Source: Chloroflexota bacterium
Lineage (GTDB): Bacteria > Chloroflexota > Limnocylindria > QHBO01
Length of the DNA: 5,694 nt
NCBI GenBank assembly: GCA_005880165.1
Contig: VBJP01000059.1
Coordinates: 1 to 5,694, forward strand
Reading direction: 5' to 3'
How positions within the stretch are numbered: the stretch's first letter is position 1; each line of letters begins with the position of its first letter. The position numbers and the translations under genes were made by a program. A model generated the notes under the pieces. It ran no database searches. It was given only the letters and a program-made list of their open reading frames with translations, and was not told the origin of the DNA. Positions 4,503-5,694 of this stretch are shown piece after piece.

Positions 4503-5694
4503 CTAGTGGAGGAACGGGCTCCGTTGGCGCTTCAGGAAGCGCCCGTCACCCGCCTGCCCGAGCCACTCGTCGCCGTCGACGATGATCTTGCCTCGGCTCA
4601 AGACAAGGTCGGCTCCCCCGGTCACCGATCGGCCCTCATAGCAGGAGTAGTCAACCGCCATGTGGTGGGTGCGGGCCGATATGGTGTGGGTGCGCTTGGG
4701 GTCGTAGACCACCAGGTCGGCATCGGCTCCCACCGCTACCACGCCCTTCTGCGGCAGGCCGAACAGCTGGGCCGGCGCGGTGGAGAGGAGCTGAACCCAT
4801 CGGTTGGGGGTGATGCGCCCTCTGACGACTCCGCCTTCGTGCAGCAGGTCGACCCGGTTCTCGACTCCTGGCAGCCCGTTGGGGATCTTGCGGAAGTCGC
4901 CCTTGCCCAGGTCCTTCTGGCCGTGGAAATCGAACGGGCAATGGTCGGTCGATACGACCTGCAGGTCGTCGTGGACGAGCCCACGCCAGAGCTCATCCTG
5001 ATGGTCTGCGGGACGCAGCGGCGGCGAGCAGACGAACTTGGAGCCCTCGAAGCCGTTGCCGAGATCCTCGAGCGACAGGAAGAGGTACTGCGGACACGTT
5101 TCCGCGAAGGCCGGGAGGCCCTGGTCGCGCGCTCGTCGTACCTCGTCAAGCGCCTCGCGGGCGGAGAGATGGACGATATAGACCGGTGCATCGGCCACCT
5201 CGGCCAGGCGGATGACCCGGTTCGTGGCCTCGCCCTCGAGGACCGGCGACCGGCTGGTGCCGTGGTAGTAGGGATCCGTGTTGCCTGCCGCGAAGTTCTG
5301 TCCTGCGACCACGTCGATTGCCAGCCCGTTCTCGGCGTGCATCATGATCAGCCCGCCGTTCTTCGCCGTCTGCTGCATCGCCCGGAAGATCGCGCCGTCG
5401 TCGCTGAAGAAGACGCCCGGATACGCGGTGAACAGCTTGAAGGTGGTCACCCCTTCATCCACGAGCTGATCCATCTCGGAGAGGACGTCGTCGCGGACGT
5501 CGCTGATGATCAGGTGGAACCCGTAGTCCACGCAGGCCTTCCCGTCGGCCTTCTCATGCCAGGCGTCGAGGCCCTGCCGCAGCGAGCCGCCGCGCGGCTG
5601 CACCGCGAAGTCGACGATGGTCGTGGTCCCGCCGAAGGCCGCAGCTCGCGTCCCCGTCTCGAAGGTGTCCTTGGCGAACGTGCCGCCAAAGGGA
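4503..5694 (-). CDS. hydA: Dihydropyrimidinase (D-hydantoinase), N-terminus cut by right edge
   Basis: The last 396 residues of a cyclic amidohydrolase that opens dihydrouracil, dihydrothymine or hydantoins to N-carbamoyl amino acids, the second step of reductive pyrimidine breakdown, using two metal ions. The reading frame stays open to the window end, so the GTG at 5603 is internal and not the start. Visible order (fragment numbering): 'PFGGT' and 'GGTTTIVDFAVQ' (1-32), 'FKLFTAY' with the Lys that is carboxylated to bridge the metals (K86), 'MMHAENG' (metal His, H119), 'YIVHLSA' (second metal His, H175), 'ETCPQYL' (198-204), 'VVSTDHCPFD' (metal Asp, D250), 'PNGLPGVENR' (substrate backbone contact, 271-280) and 'GADADLVVYDP' (322-332). 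About 60 residues are missing, including the first HxH metal pair, which in this family lies just before PFGGT. All other ligands are present, so the enzyme looks active. Allantoinase is unlikely given the STDHCPFD and NGLPGVE segments. The lipoprotein gene starts 80 bases downstream on the same strand. Confidence 0.95.
   Translation of the reverse strand, partial: PFGGTFAKDTFETGTRAAAFGGTTTIVDFAVQPRGGSLRQGLDAWHEKADGKACVDYGFHLIISDVRDDVLSEMDQLVDEGVTTFKLFTAYPGVFFSDDGAIFRAMQQTAKNGGLIMMHAENGLAIDVVAGQNFAAGNTDPYYHGTSRSPVLEGEATNRVIRLAEVADAPVYIVHLSAREALDEVRRARDQGLPAFAETCPQYLFLSLEDLGNGFEGSKFVCSPPLRPADHQDELWRGLVHDDLQVVSTDHCPFDFHGQKDLGKGDFRKIPNGLPGVENRVDLLHEGGVVRGRITPNRWVQLLSTAPAQLFGLPQKGVVAVGADADLVVYDPKRTHTISARTHHMAVDYSCYEGRSVTGGADLVLSRGKIIVDGDEWLGQAGDGRFLKRQRSPFLH

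Noticed and set aside
4503..5603. Dihydropyrimidinase read as a complete 366-residue protein starting at the GTG at 5603
   Set aside because: The frame continues to the window end and the added residues (PFGGT, GGTTTIVDFAVQ) are conserved family sequence, so the gene is simply cut by the window edge.
1..5694. A pyrimidine breakdown pathway joining the LLM proteins (RutA-like) with the dihydropyrimidinase
   Set aside because: RutA belongs to an oxidative uracil route that does not use dihydropyrimidinase, the LLM proteins look like F420-type rather than RutA-type, and the genes are in separate transcription units.

Overview
This is a GC-rich bacterial window with seven tightly packed protein genes, two of them cut by the window ends. 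No RNA gene, mobile element or CRISPR array is visible. Two luciferase-like oxidoreductases and a PPOX-fold protein of the kind that uses coenzyme F420 suggest an F420-making lineage. With the Thr/Pro-rich lipoprotein linker and a probable leaderless promoter, this fits Chloroflexota (Limnocylindria-like) or Actinomycetota; this assignment is inference.

Left part (1-2847). A divergent promoter region (717-817) separates two units. Leftward, a PPOX-family F420/flavin oxidoreductase (300-716) overlaps by 8 bases a luciferase-like (LLM) F420-dependent oxidoreductase that runs off the left edge. Rightward, a second complete LLM oxidoreductase (818-1663) is followed after 7 bases by a CinA-like protein (1671-2816). 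Its N-terminal domain is well conserved, but its C-terminal amidohydrolase domain has lost the catalytic signature and is shortened.

Middle (2814-2922). The rightward unit and the leftward unit from the right side converge here. The gap holds two perfect GC-rich hairpins, one per direction, neither followed by a T-tract.

Right part (2923-5694, all leftward). In transcription order these are a dihydropyrimidinase (N-terminus cut by the right edge), a secreted lipoprotein of unknown function, and a diacylglycerol/sphingosine-type lipid kinase. The last two are 9 bases apart, with a perfect 14-base palindrome spanning the lipoprotein stop codon and the kinase ribosome-binding site and start. 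Every gap between genes is about 105 bases or less.

The genes are mostly of known families. The more unusual points are the degenerate CinA C-terminal domain, the palindrome at the lipoprotein/kinase junction, altered motifs in the lipid kinase, and the probable leaderless start at 818. I see no convincing evidence for a wholly new multi-gene system.
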